Source of the DNA: Zanthoxylum bungeanum
Taxonomy: Eukaryota; Streptophyta; Magnoliopsida; Sapindales; Rutaceae
Assembly (NCBI GenBank): GCA_019454045.1
Contig: SKCR01015059.1
Location: 124,001 to 188,000, forward strand
DNA length: 64,000 nt
Direction: 5' to 3'
The position numbers were made by a program, and so were the translations under genes. Under the pieces are notes generated by a model. That model had not been told where the DNA came from, did not search any database, and saw only the letters and a program-made list of their open reading frames with translations. Each line of letters begins with the position of its first letter. Positions within the stretch are counted from its first letter, which is position 1. Of the stretch, positions 46,590 through 58,930 are shown in pieces.

Positions 46590-47780
46590 GTAAAACTCGA
46601 TGAAAATCAGAGTTATACTGTTCAAGGCACCAAGTCCTTAATGGAAATCAAACAGTTCATCAAGGATGAAACTGTACCAGTAATCTTCGAATACACAAGA
46701 ACCGCGTAAGTTGGAGAGAGTCAGAAAACAACCAAGGGTATGGGTTTCTGATATCACCTCATAAAGATGATGTCAATCTTATTGAGAAATACGAACTGAC
46801 TACGTATGAGGAAGTGATACAAGGTATCGACTCCCTATTATGGCAAAGTGCCATGAGTCCGAAATGGATTCCATGTATATCAACTATGTTTGGGCACTAG
46901 TTGTTGTACCGCAAGGCATTATGCCTATTGGTACTATATAAGTCTTCGAGAAAGACATACGTGGATGGCAGCATACCAACGTACTAAGCTAGGCTTGTAA
47001 CGGAAAGGTATCGTTATCAACATTTTATTGATTACAACGAAATCTTTTACCTGTTGCCACGTTAAATCCATTTGGATAATGCTTGCTGATGCTGCATGTT
47101 TCATTTATGAAATATGGCAGCTGAACCGAAAAATCGCTTTCCTGAAAAGGAAACCTTTTGGAGGATGTTTTCAACATACTGATGATTTTGTCGTATCAAA
47201 ACTAGCAAACAAGGTTTGCAGGTTATTCGATCCATGTTTGGATTGAAGCAAGCATTAGGTTCTTGGAATTATCATTTTGATGTAATCATAATGGTTTATG
47301 ATTTAATTCAAAAACGAGAAATGATTCTTGTGTATATAAGGAGGTTAGTGGGAGCGCACTAAAAGTGACTGTCCTAAATAATGATGATATGTCATTTCTA
47401 AGAAATGATATTCCCATATTACAATCGGTGAAAGCTTAGCTTTCATGAAAATCTCCGTAGAATTCTTGGGAGAAACAACCTTTATTCTATGAATAAAGAT
47501 CTACTGGGATAGATTTAAAGTTATTAACACTCTCTGAGAACTCGTACATTAAAAAATGTACGTGACCTGGTGTCTCATACGCTTTGAGCATATGGAGTCA
47601 CAAACAGGTCAATCCAAGTGATAGTCACTGGATTGATATTAAGAACATCCGTTAGTATCTTAGAGAACTAAGGATGATGTCTTAAACTATGGAGAAGGAA
47701 AACTTGAAGTGACTGCGATCACTGCTGCAAGTTTCCTAATTCCAAGCAAGATAATGTTACTGAATAAACAACAATTGCGG
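46590..47780 (+). pseudogene. E4 reverse transcriptase / RNase H remnant
   Basis: Recognisable blocks in order are GFLISPHKDDVNLIEKYELT (46740-46800), a SEMDSMYINYVWALVVVPQG equivalent (46858-46917) and EIWQLNRKIAFLKR (47110-47145). Then come KVCRL..SIYGLKQA..SWN in two frames (47210-47275) and SGSALKVTVLNNDDMSF (47350-47397). The motif-A Asp is Asn (47124-47126) and YVDD is NNDD. After 47560 only scraps of the RNase H side remain. Confidence 0.8.
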
Positions 47781-48106
47781 GTTAATTACTGCAGCTGAGG
47801 CAGCAATAGAAGCCATTTGGGTCGATAATAAATCTAATTAGATTAGATATAGTTCTGTTAGTAGCTGAGCTAGGCTTCAGCGCAGGCTAAAGAATTAATG
47901 GTCTCATCAACGATCCAGATATATACTTCGACTATTCATCTGATTCGTTCGGATCATACATCGTGACGATGTGATGATTGTATAAATCACATCAGACGAT
48001 AATCATGCAAATCCGCTGATGAAAGCCTTTCCTCAGCAGTTGAGTGAACCGTACATATTTCGGGTGTAAGACACTCAAGTGACTGGCTATAGGCCAAGTG
48101 GGAGAT
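47781..48106 (+). other. E4 3' internal end and polypurine tract
   Basis: There is no open frame. The text parallels 6872-7150 of E2 and 4268-4560 of E1. It ends with CCAAGTGGGAGAT (48094-48106), the polypurine tract adjoining the 3' LTR. Confidence 0.75.
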
Positions 48107-50019
48107 TGTTGGACAATTATGATCCATAGCATCACTATTTGTATAACCATGGTGTTGTTGTACAAATTAACTATATGACAAGGAGATTACACTCTTATCA
48201 TTTGTGATTAGATCACCTAGATGTATAAATGATAGGAGGTCCTTATGATTAGTTCCTGGATTGAGATGATATGAGACAGTATCAGTACTCGAAAGATTAA
48301 TCATTAAATATCCCTAGTCGTAGTATTATCGAGACTGGACATCGATAATGCGGAATAGACTAGTATTACACTTGTGCGTGTTATGGAAGCGTAACAGCAT
48401 AGTTCTCATATATTTGGGTATTGGATACTCATGCAAATGTAATAGGAGGTTGTGTTTACCGATGGTACAGAAACAGCTTCGCTCTGGATAGACCCCTCGG
48501 AATTCCATTGGTAGTATGACTACGTGTCTATGTAAGTTCGAAATCAGGGTAGGTTTATTTGGTCTTAACATGAGACTTGCACCACTAATACTTACGACAA
48601 TCAATATGCTTTGGTTTTGGTCATCCAGGGCTTTAACCGGTTCTGTGTACGCCTCTGCTGGTTATATTGAGAATCGTAGTGTATTGGGTGTGATGTCAAG
48701 ACAGAAGTATCACTTCAGTCATAGTGGAGATGATGTCACGTAGGATACGGAACTAGTACTCTTAAGTACTGCAGTCATCGGGATGATATGACTAGGTCAT
48801 GTTCATCCGATTATAGAGACTAGTTACCAGACATCCGACATGTGCTTCGTACGGGGCAGACACAATTCCAGCCCCAGGCCTAGCACGTGACACCTGATAC
48901 TGGATCACAATACGCAATATTATGTATACTACGCCTGACATAGATTATATATTGTAGTAAGAATATTTCTGAAGAATTGGGTAGGCACGGTGCTTTGCTA
49001 GAAGCCAACCATGTCTTTTAAATCGGTAAGCACGTGGCACGAGGTACGTACGTATTCAGATAATCCGATGACTGTATTTACTGCCAACATATCCAGGGAT
49101 CTCTTGGGTCGCTTCACAAAGATTCACCGATGATAGTTGATTTAAATTAGAATTAATCTGGGATTAATTGAGGTATTATTTAATTTGGGATTAAATGTGT
49201 TCGCAATAGAGAGAACGCGATTAATTTGGAATTAATCGGTAAAATAAATATAATTGTTAAATTTGATTTTTGTATTTAATTTATTCGTATGGGCTAAAAT
49301 TAATATATCGGATATATTAATATGAATTGGATTTCATTACGAAATTAAAGTTGGACTTTAATAAGAACGAACGAATTAATTTAGAATTAATTCGTAAACG
49401 ACATTCGTAATATATTTGCGAGGCATCGTTATTTAATTAAATTAGATTTAATTATTTAGCGACAAAAGTTCGTTTAATCGGATTAAACGGATTCGAGCCG
49501 CGGCAAATTTTCGTAGAGACATTTTGAATTTTCAATTCAAAATGGTGGGGCCCACTTCACACATGTGAAGTGGTGGTTGGAAAGTGGTTGGCATTTATGC
49601 CAAAACCATTTACTTTCCAATCACTTGGTTTAGGTGAAACCAAGACTCCAACTACATGGTTTTGGATAAAAGGGTAAAACCCTTTAACAAAACCAAAAAG
49701 CCTTCTCTCATTTGTGGTGTGAATACACAATTAAAAAAAGCACAAACCCTAGAACAAACACACCTTGGGCGTGAACTTCATATTATTCTCCCTTTGATTT
49801 TGTGGCCAAATCATCAAAGCTAGCACTTCAAGGAATCAACTAGGTGATAGGGAACCAACTCAATGCTTGGAATCAACAAAGGAAGGATCTTGGAGATCTT
49901 CTTCTCAAAATTTTAAAAGCTCAAATCCATTCAATGTCAGTAATTCCGCAACTTATAATGAATTTATGAACACCTTTTCTTGCTTATTAGATACTTGGCA
50001 TGTTCTAGGAACACTAACA
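48107..50019 (+). repeat. E4 3' LTR
   Basis: This LTR is 1913 bp, a partner of 40296-42243 with scattered substitutions and the two small length differences noted there. It contains an inverted-repeat chain at 49150-49488 and the sense frame 48516-48743. It is followed by ATGAA. Confidence 0.95.
49150..49488. repeat. chain of short inverted repeats (E4 3' LTR)
   Basis: Same units as 41340-41708 minus one duplicated AATTAATC-TGG-GATTAATT unit. Stems such as GAATTAATT-TAG-AATTAATTC and ATTAAAGT-TGG-ACTTTAAT are perfect. Confidence 0.88.
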
Positions 50020-50024
50020 ATGAA

Positions 50025-50419
50025 GAGGCCCTTAGGTGAGAACATGACGGCTCCAAAAGCCAAATGAGGGATTGGATTCAGAGGGAAATAAAGAAGTGGG
50101 AGGAAAGTGTGAAGGGAAGAGCTCGGGATCATAAGGATAAGGGGACAACATCCCCATTTGCGAAGGAAAAATTGGTGGTCAAGTTTTCGAGAAGACTCAC
50201 ATGCCTATAATGGATATTTATAAGGGCAACACGGACACAAAGTCATACATTGAAAAATTCGTTTTATTTATGGAAATCTATGGAATGGTATGAGAGGCAA
50301 TATGCAAGACATGTGGGAAAAGCACACACCTCCATGGCATGCCAATCCCATATGTCATTATCAAACCCCCCTCGGATGGAATGTTATTACCCAAAGACCT
50401 GCATATTTGAGGGTATAAT
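50025..50419 (+). pseudogene. G2 gag, continued
   Basis: The frame-shifted translation keeps a Gypsy gag core: a SPFAKE-like run, then PIMDIYKGNTDTKSYIEKF and LFMEIYGM. These correspond to the conserved YNGSTDP..HL..F segment of plant Gypsy gag. It continues 39840-40295 across E4 and is cut at 50420 by a probable solo LTR. No pol follows anywhere in G2. Confidence 0.65.
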
Positions 50420-52802
50420 TGTTAGGGTAGTTGTGGAACCCCTAGAATCGGATCCGTATCCCGCGCAGTGAAATATGTGTAACCCATGGATATCAAGCAT
50501 GGGTGTAATTTTAAATTAGAATAATGAAATATTATATTTCCTTGCAAGTATATAGGAAAACACCGGGGCTGAATCGGAGTCCGGAAGCTGAAGAACGAAC
50601 GAAAACAAATTACAACACGCATGTAAATGAGAGCTCATACTTTTTAACCCAATAAACTTTTGATCTTTCCCAGAAACTTCCAAAACACCCAAAATTAATT
50701 TTTAATTTCAAAACCAACATCAACACATGTTATAGAGAAAAATTCAAGTTTTTCAAAATATCAAATATTTTTACAAAAATATAAATTTATTCTAAATACG
50801 CACTTGCGTAAATTTTTGAATCCAATACCCAAACCAAAGTAGAATCCCAATAAAAAATATCTCGTGAACAATTCTAGGTCACCCAAAGGTGGTCAAGTGA
50901 TTCTAGAATGGTAGTCATACCTCTAAGCTTTAATATAGAGGCCCAAACTCTAATTTTATGTTTATGTCTAACATAAATATTTTGACTTAATAACAAGCAT
51001 ATTGTATTTATACTTCCAAAGTATCCTAACACAATTTATTAGCCTTATTTCAACATTAAGTTATATGATCATGCATCCAATACACAAAAGAACATAACTT
51101 AAGTGAAGTTCAAACTTACCTAGCAAGCTTGATGCAAAGATCCAATCTTCTTCTCTTTGTTGAAATAATAGGAGAACCTTCAAGGTTTTCAAGCTTCACT
51201 CCATGATCCAATCTTGATTCCAATGTTAGCAAGCTTCAATCCAAGATCCAATCTTGATTTATCCTAGATGAAATATTGTAGAGACCTCACAACTTTCTTT
51301 AAACACTTCTCCAACTTAGGCTGATTTCTCTAAGAATTTGCTTGTATTTAGCTTTCTTAAGCTTTTGCTTTTCTTAATTAAAATCTTCCTGAAGTTTTCT
51401 ATTTATAGCAAAACCTAGACAATTTTTAATTAATAAAATTTGTAATCAACTTTTATGTGGACTTAATCTAATTTTTCTATATATGTATCATCAGGTGTGA
51501 CTAATCTCCGTTATCTACCATTTTGATTTAATTTAATTAAATCAAGACAAAGATTAGGAAATAGATTAGTTAAATGTTTGCCACTTTGATTTAATCCAAT
51601 TAGATCAAGCCAAAACCACCTATTATTACATACTTATAATTACCATAATATCCTCAAATGGTAGAGATAATTATGATTTTATAATTAAGCCCTGTGTAAT
51701 TATTGAATTAATCCAATTAGGTCAAAGTAAATAATCAATGTTATTCAATAACACTTGATTATCTTAATTGGTAATTATAATATCGAATAATATCTTTTAT
51801 CAAAATTAAGCTACCTAAGTGCTCAACGAGTACACTTCATAATAGGTCTCTCTAAGTTCAGACACATTCGTCATACAATTCGGCCACCTACGAATTCATG
51901 AAGAACACGAATGACCTTTCCGAACTATATAAGTCGAGGTCATCACATATGTTTAACAATACCTCCGTCGTAAGCTATCCGAGTTGTGCTCAGGAAACAT
52001 AGAATATACCGTCAAGTTTCTGAGGCGTACACCTCATGTCGACATGTCCACGATTCTTCATAACTGATGCGATCCACCCTAGGTGATCGAATTCGGCCAA
52101 AGCTTAAGAATCGTGACTTTACTTACATGGATACCTAAACCCATTATGGTACACATACGGGGCCGACTGATCATATCTTGCTTCGCACTTGATTACTGAG
52201 TGCATCAGTCCACACCCAACGAACATCTAGAGGCCATACTATGAAAGGTTTCCGACATACATGACATCAAAGTATAAAGGATCTCACACAAAATCAATTT
52301 TATCATTTAATCAAAGGATTACATATACTACTCGACTCAATGAGATTCCTATTGACGGTAGTGTGTACTTCCAACTATTAGGAATCACATGTGAGTCATT
52401 TAATATTCGCTCCAACCAATACCCACACGTTTATATGAGTTTCCAAAACCCATGGTACATTGAGTTAAACCATTGGAATGCCAATTCTAATATATGACAT
52501 GTTCTAGTCTTATAGGTTATAGGATTCGACCGTATTCCAAAACCAACGACTAGGAATATATATATGTACACTTTAAGAATAATTTACAACAGTAATTCTT
52601 ATCCCAATGTCAGACCACCTAGTATCGAGTATTACTAAAAGACTATTCTAATGTCGATGTTATTCTTAGTATATCAATACATCAATCTAATAAGCATAAT
52701 GACAATACCATTAATAAGGTATGAAATAAAAAATGTAGTTATTTTATTAGTAAATAATAAAATATACAATTCAGATTGGCACTCCAAGCACCAATTCCAA
52801 CA
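50420..52802 (-). mobile_element. probable Copia solo LTR (S1)
   Basis: On the minus strand it starts TGTTGGAATTGGTGC and ends ACTACCCTAACA. It is 2383 bp, with no internal domain and no second copy in the window. Terminal TGTTGG/TAACA ends and position inside G2 gag support an LTR. The flanks (ATAAT at 50415-50419, ATAGC at 52803-52807) are not an exact duplication, so the borders may be off or mutated. No gene inside is supported; frames at 50250-50471 and 52261-52497 are incidental. Confidence 0.55.
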
Positions 52803-53364
52803 ATAGCGAGAAGACCTGTGTGGTATTTGGCACCTCAGGAATCCAAAGCACACTCGGTGAAGGAGTCGATATGATGTTTGGTGCCTAAAGGTAATCATAA
52901 CATGTATGGATTGAAGACAGTTATGGTATTACAATACCTTTGGGTTTGCATAGTGTGGGGAAGGATAATTCTCTTACGGAGTTTAAAGCACAGAGAGGTC
53001 CCACGAACCTCTGTGGCGTTTGTAACCTCAGGATATACCTAACACGGGGAAGGGAAATGCCCCCGTGACATTAGCCATCCCATTTCGAATATTTCTAGCA
53101 TAACACGGGGAAGGTAGGATTGCCTCTGTGGCGTTTGCAAGGCTAGGGTATTTCCTAGCATATAGACATTCCTTAGGGCATTGGTCACCTCTTCGGTCCG
53201 TAGCTCGATTCGCCAGGACATTGGGCTGTAAGGTTCAAAATTATTATTTTGGATAATATGGGGCAAGACGCTTTTTCAGGTTCCCTCATTGTTTCTTTTT
53301 AAGGTCAGTACAGGGCATGATATATATCACATCTTTTATACTTGTCTTATTTTTTATTTTTTAT
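52803..53364 (+). repeat. G2 tandem array A (about 110-bp units)
   Basis: Imperfect units share ACACGGGGAAGG, CCTCTGTGGCGTTTG, CCTCAGGA and CCTAGCAT words. The array is broken on the right by solo LTR S2, leaving TTTAT (53360-53364). Such noncoding arrays are known in the 3' parts of some plant Gypsy elements. Confidence 0.55.
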
Positions 53365-56300
53365 TGTAACATCCCGCCTAGACCAGGATGCTACCGGCAG
53401 GAGACAGGAAAACCCATCTCCATAAGCCTCTGATTCTAACGAAATTTCGGCATGATGTATTTGTAACATCATGCAACCTGGCCTGTGGCCAGCATCCAAT
53501 ACAACAAGAACCAATACATCGGCCTCAGGCCGGAACATCAACAACAATATCAAGGCCTCAGGCCTGAACTCAAAGAACAAAATATAAACTAATTGGCCTC
53601 CGGCCAGAACTCAAACAAACTATACTATTACATGACTTATACAAATAAGAATACAAATACAAAAAAAATGATACAAGGGCCGTGAGGACCCATGCTCGAC
53701 CCAGGACTCTATTGACTGCAAATGGGGCGATCCACCGTCTTTAAAGTCTTCACCAAACTACTATTATAAACCTGCAAAACCGCAACATAAAGATGTGAGT
53801 CATATTGACCTAGTAAGAAACCATGCAAACATAAACAATTTAGATTTGACTTAATATCATATATCCATTTATTTCCATATTACTTGATTAAGTCCTTTCA
53901 TGGGAACAAACACCTGTGTTCATTAACTTCTATTATCTACGTCTGTATCCAACTTCATATCAAAATGTCAAATTCTACTTTACTAACTAACAGGCTATAA
54001 TTCAGTATACTTCTGCTGCGCTAGTCTGATTCATCTCTTAACTTACTTATGTACTCTTTATTAATCTGATGCAGACATTTATAATAACTTTCTCTCTTTT
54101 ATTATCTTGAAATATCATCAAATCGGAGTTTAAATTATCTTCTCTACCATACAACCATCTTCGACCGTCATAAAATCTAGATTTTAGCTTCAATGTCACA
54201 TGAATATGTTATCAGGCATCAAAATTTTATGATAAGATACTTCTGTATAAACATGTCACATATCTATATTAACCATGCACATCTTTCGATGAAAAAGTCA
54301 TGTTTCTATGAAGTGTTACTTTAATATCTTTCCTGATGCACTCATATGCGAAAGATACCAACGCCACAATGCATTCATCTCAAATATATATACATCACAA
54401 ATAACTCATTCGAATGCATGATTTATATACAGAAACCGTAAATCAAACTTTACTTTAAATTGCTGTGCCTTTATGAACATATTCTATAAAAATATCTATG
54501 TAGAATACTGAGTTGAAAACGTTACTCGAAACTAATTTCTGTATTAAAATTCTGAATTCCTTATAAAATCGATACTTCTGGAAAACTTTCTTTTCTAAAG
54601 AGTTCTTTCTGAAAGCTGTAACTGAAGACTGAAAACCATCCTTGAAAATTGAAATCTGTTTCCAAAGAAATCTGAGACTGTGTTTAAAGCTATAATCTGT
54701 GTCTGAACTGAAAACCGTGTCATTAAAACTGTTTTCTGAAAACTTAATATTTCAAAACTCCTTTCTAAAAACTGGTATCTGTGGAAAAAACTGACGCATG
54801 GAGGCGTTACGTATCGTCCGTCCCTCCATACGCTAATCTGGAGGCAGGAGTGCAAATCCATGACTTTGGGGCGTTACATATCGCCGTCCCCCAAAGCATG
54901 CCACTACTGTCTCATAATCTGGGGGTCTAGGGGCGTGATATCTCGCCGTCCCCTAGCCCATCTGGGAGGATCTGAGAGCGTACCCTCAGTCCTCAACATG
55001 TGCACATGTTATCTGTATCCGTCAATTCCGGCTGTATCTGAAGTTACATACTGGGGTGAGTTTTTCCCTCATGCCCCGGAAATCAGAAAACTCATACTTA
55101 ATAAAATCTTGAAACCAGAAGAAACATCTTTCCATAACACGGTTCCTCAAAAGCTTTTGAAAACATTCATTGAAATACTTTGAGTTCTCGAAAATATTCT
55201 CACGTATATGAATGCATATGCATCTCTATACTACTTCCTATACTAACTATGCTTTCTTATGATGTCATACATGTACGTACCCACATCATCAAATTTATCC
55301 TAACACAATAAGCACCGCATATATGCAAACATTAAATTCTCAAATCATAAACTCATTTACAAATTATCATAAACATGTACACTCTATGTTTATCTAGACA
55401 TTTATTAAAATACTATCATGCAAAACACGTACTTACCATATACGAACTTACCTACACCCTTCGGCAATATACATACTGTTTTTAGCTCAAGTGCATACTT
55501 TAATACTCATTATGATTATACATATTGTATCAACTTTCTAGCTATTTCCAGCGTTCTTGACTTTTCACATAACCTAGTTGATCCGTAAAGTATCTGTGTG
55601 TGTCTCATTGATAGCTTTTTCAAATATGTGCACAATATTCCCATCTTCTACTCAACTAATATGTATCACATCAAAACTTATAGTTTTCATTTTTAAACCA
55701 TACTTTACTCATGCTCGCATTTATCAATAACTCAATATAACAGATACATAATCCTATATATTTACGCATACATGCAAACTCCATATCCATATAAAGCTAT
55801 CTCGATAACCATACATATTAATACTACATGCATATAATCCAACATGTTTAGGATCTCATTTTCATATGTTTATATACTATATACCTTGTTCATTTAAACC
55901 AACATTAAGATACTTATACTTCAAAGTCCATATTTACTATATGAAAATTTGCTTAGGTCCCCATGCATGTTTATCCGCTTTTATGCTTATATGCCTACTT
56001 CTTTATAATTATTAGCTTGTAAACTTAATCCCATACCCTAGGGTGTAGTTTTTCTACAACCCCCCATACCCAGGTTTCAAATAATTATGATTATAAACAT
56101 AACCTTATTCATATGCTCCATCCATATATATATAAACAGGTCTATACCTACATATGTTTCTCTTTGCTTCTGTATGCTCCTGTCTATTTGTAATCTCATA
56201 TCTCTGCTTATAGTTGAATACTCTTATCTATGTCTGTGTACAAATTCACTAGCATATTGCTTCTACGATCATTTCTATATATACAAGTTTCTTGCATATG

Positions 56301-57854
56301 ATTATATAAAACTTTAAACTTTATTATATATTACTCTCGTACAACGATAACTTCCTACGTAGTCAAAGCATGAGTTACTTACCCGACTAGGCGAGTGCCC
56401 GCGATCCGGGTCCGATCTGCCAAAACAAATCACATCAACTGTCAGAATCGCTATTTGTGGAACTTTCTACTCAACAACTATAAACTGCGGATTCTCTCGG
56501 AATCCTCAAATCCTCACCGACTCTACGCTTTAAGTTTCGTTACTCTAATACATGCTCACTTTGCTATTCTAAACCAACTAGATAGGTCAAATTCTCATTT
56601 TATGCGTTTGCGGCAAAACTTACGGAAAAGTTTCCGCAAACGCTACGGAAGGGTCTCAAACCCTCCGAACAATCCCGAAATCACCCAATTACCATGGAAA
56701 TACCATAATTACATCATAACTAAACTTACGATCATTTATACTCAAACACGCGAGAAACGCCGTTTTGCCGGAATCTCGCTAATACTACCGGATCGATCAT
56801 ATTTCATCCATTTCACCCCGGATTCTACCACATTCATCGTTTTAACATACTAAGACATATCCAATTCATAAACATGCAATTCGCTAAATTACGAAACTAC
56901 CGGAAACATCCGAATATAATACGACACACTTTAAAATATCAATTTCTAAACGGAGAGTCGTACCGAAATTCCGAGGCCATATCCGGTCTCCCAACGGCTA
57001 TACGAACGCGCTGGTGCGATCGGAATTTCGATCGATCGAGTTACTGTTCATCTGGGTTTCACTATTCACGTGTGTATTTTCCCTCGTTTTGCGTGCAACC
57101 AGCCACTGTTCGGTAAAACTAACTCCGCATACTCGTAGTACTCGTCGAGACCTTCGATTTGGTAGGTGGCACGGCTCGTGAAACGACCCGACGAGCCGGA
57201 ATCGGGAAACCCACCATCGCGCCTTTAACCTCTCATTGTTGCCGTTCGCCGGCGTATCTGCATCGCCGCCGGCCACCCACAGACGCAGGGTGGCCGGGAG
57301 CTCCTTTCCCGACCGTCGCGTCGGTCGGCGGTGGCCGGGAAGTGGTCGGCGCGACCAAGGGTGAAATTTGGGGGGAGGGGGTCGGGTGGGTGAAGGGAGA
57401 AACCTTTGCCATTTTTGTGATTTTTGGAAACTTTAAGGCTTTATATACCATTCTGGAAAATATCAATTTAGTCCCTGAGAAAATTACAAAACAGCCCATG
57501 TCTAGAACCTTCTAGAAATTCGCAATTTCGGAGCCCTTCTGATGCGATTCTCGAAAAGTGTTCAACACGAAAGTTGTTCGTATCGGAAAAACGAGTCCAA
57601 TGGTCTAAAAATCAGCTCGATCGGAGTTCGTTTGCCCTGCTCGTGTCTAAAACCAGAAACTTTACTCGTTTTACGAAAATCGCGTAACCGACTTTTAATC
57701 CCACGTGTTTTCCAACGCGACTAAAATTCATAATCCATTATTCCAACTCATATAACATTGTTCGAACTCTTATTTCTCAACATTATCACGATCCAAGACT
57801 AAAACAATCGTCTGGGAATCTCCTGGAACAGTTCTGAAAATCCGGGATGTTACA
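53365..57854. mobile_element. large solo LTR (S2), 4490 bp, Gypsy type
   Basis: Ends TGTAACATCCCG and CGGGATGTTACA form a perfect 12-base inverted repeat. The flanks are TTTAT at 53360-53364 and 57855-57859, a perfect 5-bp duplication. There is only one LTR and no internal domain, the outcome of LTR-LTR recombination. Size and ends suggest a chromovirus (Tekay/Del-like) LTR, an inference. It includes three related hairpins (54799-54956) and a GC-rich, CpG-bearing part (56990-57400). Frames inside (56395-56853, 56998-57276, 57159-57515) show no domain and are not called. Confidence 0.9.
54799..54956. repeat. three hairpins with one loop and different stems
   Basis: Copies are at 54799-54828, 54866-54896 and 54927-54956. 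Stems are TGGAGG/CCTCCA, TTTGGGG/CCCCAAA and CTAGGGG/CCCCTAG. The shared centre is close to CGTTACATATCGCCGTC. Spacing is 61-67 bases. Confidence 0.88.
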
Positions 57855-58930
57855 TTTATTTTGCTGGACGACTTGGAATGAGACTCCATTTCTATTTTCT
57901 ATAAAGATTGCCAGAGGTCAAAATCTTCCCTCCTGACTAAGTCTTGGTAATGAAAGTAATGGCTCGGGGTCGGGTATATCCCACCGAGACATTTTTACGA
58001 TTTGATAACATGTGATAAGATTTTCTCCCTCATGGCCATATTTGATGTCACAATGAGAGAACATTCCCTTGTAGTCAAGTTATTTCATTGGCTCGGGGTC
58101 GGGTTTGTTCCACCGAGGTCTTATCTGTATTTTGATGGAGGGAACATTCCCTTGTGGCGAAGTTATTTCATTGGCTAGGGGTCCGGTTTTTCCCACCGAA
58201 ACCTTATTTTAATTTGATGGCATGGGTCAGAATTTCTTCCACATGATCATATTTAAATGGCACAAGGAGGGAACATTCCCTTATGGGCCAAGTTATTTCA
58301 CTGACTTGGGGTAGGGTTTGTCCCACAGAGGCCTTATCTATATTTTGATGGTATGAGGTCGGAACTTCTCCCTCATGACCATATTTAAATGGCACAATGA
58401 GGGGACATTTCCTTGTGTCCAAGTTGTTGCACCAGAGCGGGGATGGGTATGCTCATCAAGGTTTCTTTCTATTCTGATGGCATAAATGGGGAATGAGATC
58501 AGATGAAAGATTACAGTCTGTGAAAAATCCAAAATCTACTAAGTAAAGCATCATAAGGGCAGTGCTATGTGGGGCTCGGGGCATCAAAGTCTGCTAGAGC
58601 GTGATCTCTTATGGGAATGATTTGACTAATTTTAATGGAATGACTAAGTATTAAAAAATTTCCCACAACTCGGGTTTTTTTTTAATATGTACTTCAGAAA
58701 TAGAAATGCAAAAAGAAGTTTCATTCATTCATTAAATAAGTTTTCTTTTCTATAGAGGGCCCCATCGGGGTTACTCATAAAAAAATAAAGTGAGCAATCA
58801 AGAGGAATTGGTAGAGGCATCTTTAGGGACGACAACGGATGCTGAAGGGCTGAGGGCCTCTTCAGCAGAAGTAACAGCGGGTGAGAAAGGGCCATGAAAT
58901 TCTTCAGTTGGAGCAGTAGAGGTTGAAAGG
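57855..58930 (+). repeat. G2 tandem array B (about 130-bp units) and 3' remainder
   Basis: At 57961-58500 at least four units, starting near 57961, 58090, 58173 and 58302, share GGCTCGGGGTCGGGT, CCCACCGAG, a TTTGATGGCATG region, GGGAACATTCCCTTGTG and AAGTTATTTCATTGGCT. The second unit lacks an internal stretch of about 45 bases. GGGAACATTCCC is a short palindrome. From 58501 to 58930 no gene is seen. The right edge is the E3 LTR. Confidence 0.8.

Larger units (their letters stand above)
40296..50019 (+). mobile_element. Copia element E4, complete LTR pair
   Basis: LTRs 40296-42243 and 48107-50019 have TGTTGGAC starts and ACTAACA ends. They are flanked by the 5-bp target duplication ATGAA (40291-40295 and 50020-50024). 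The primer-binding site TGGTATCAAAAGCC is at 42245-42258 and the polypurine tract CCAAGTGGGAGAT at 48094-48106. It is 9724 bp on the plus strand and belongs to the E1/E2 family. It is inserted in G2 gag. Order inside: long leader, decayed gag, integrase, reverse transcriptase, RNase H remnants, i.e. Copia. No open pol remains. Confidence 0.95.

Noticed and set aside
56395..57515. frames of 80-152 aa in the GC-richer part of S2
   Set aside because: They lie inside a solo LTR, overlap on both strands and show no recognisable domain.
52803..58500. CRISPR-like repeats
   Set aside because: Units are adjacent, diverged and without regular unique spacers; these are Gypsy tandem arrays in a plant genome.
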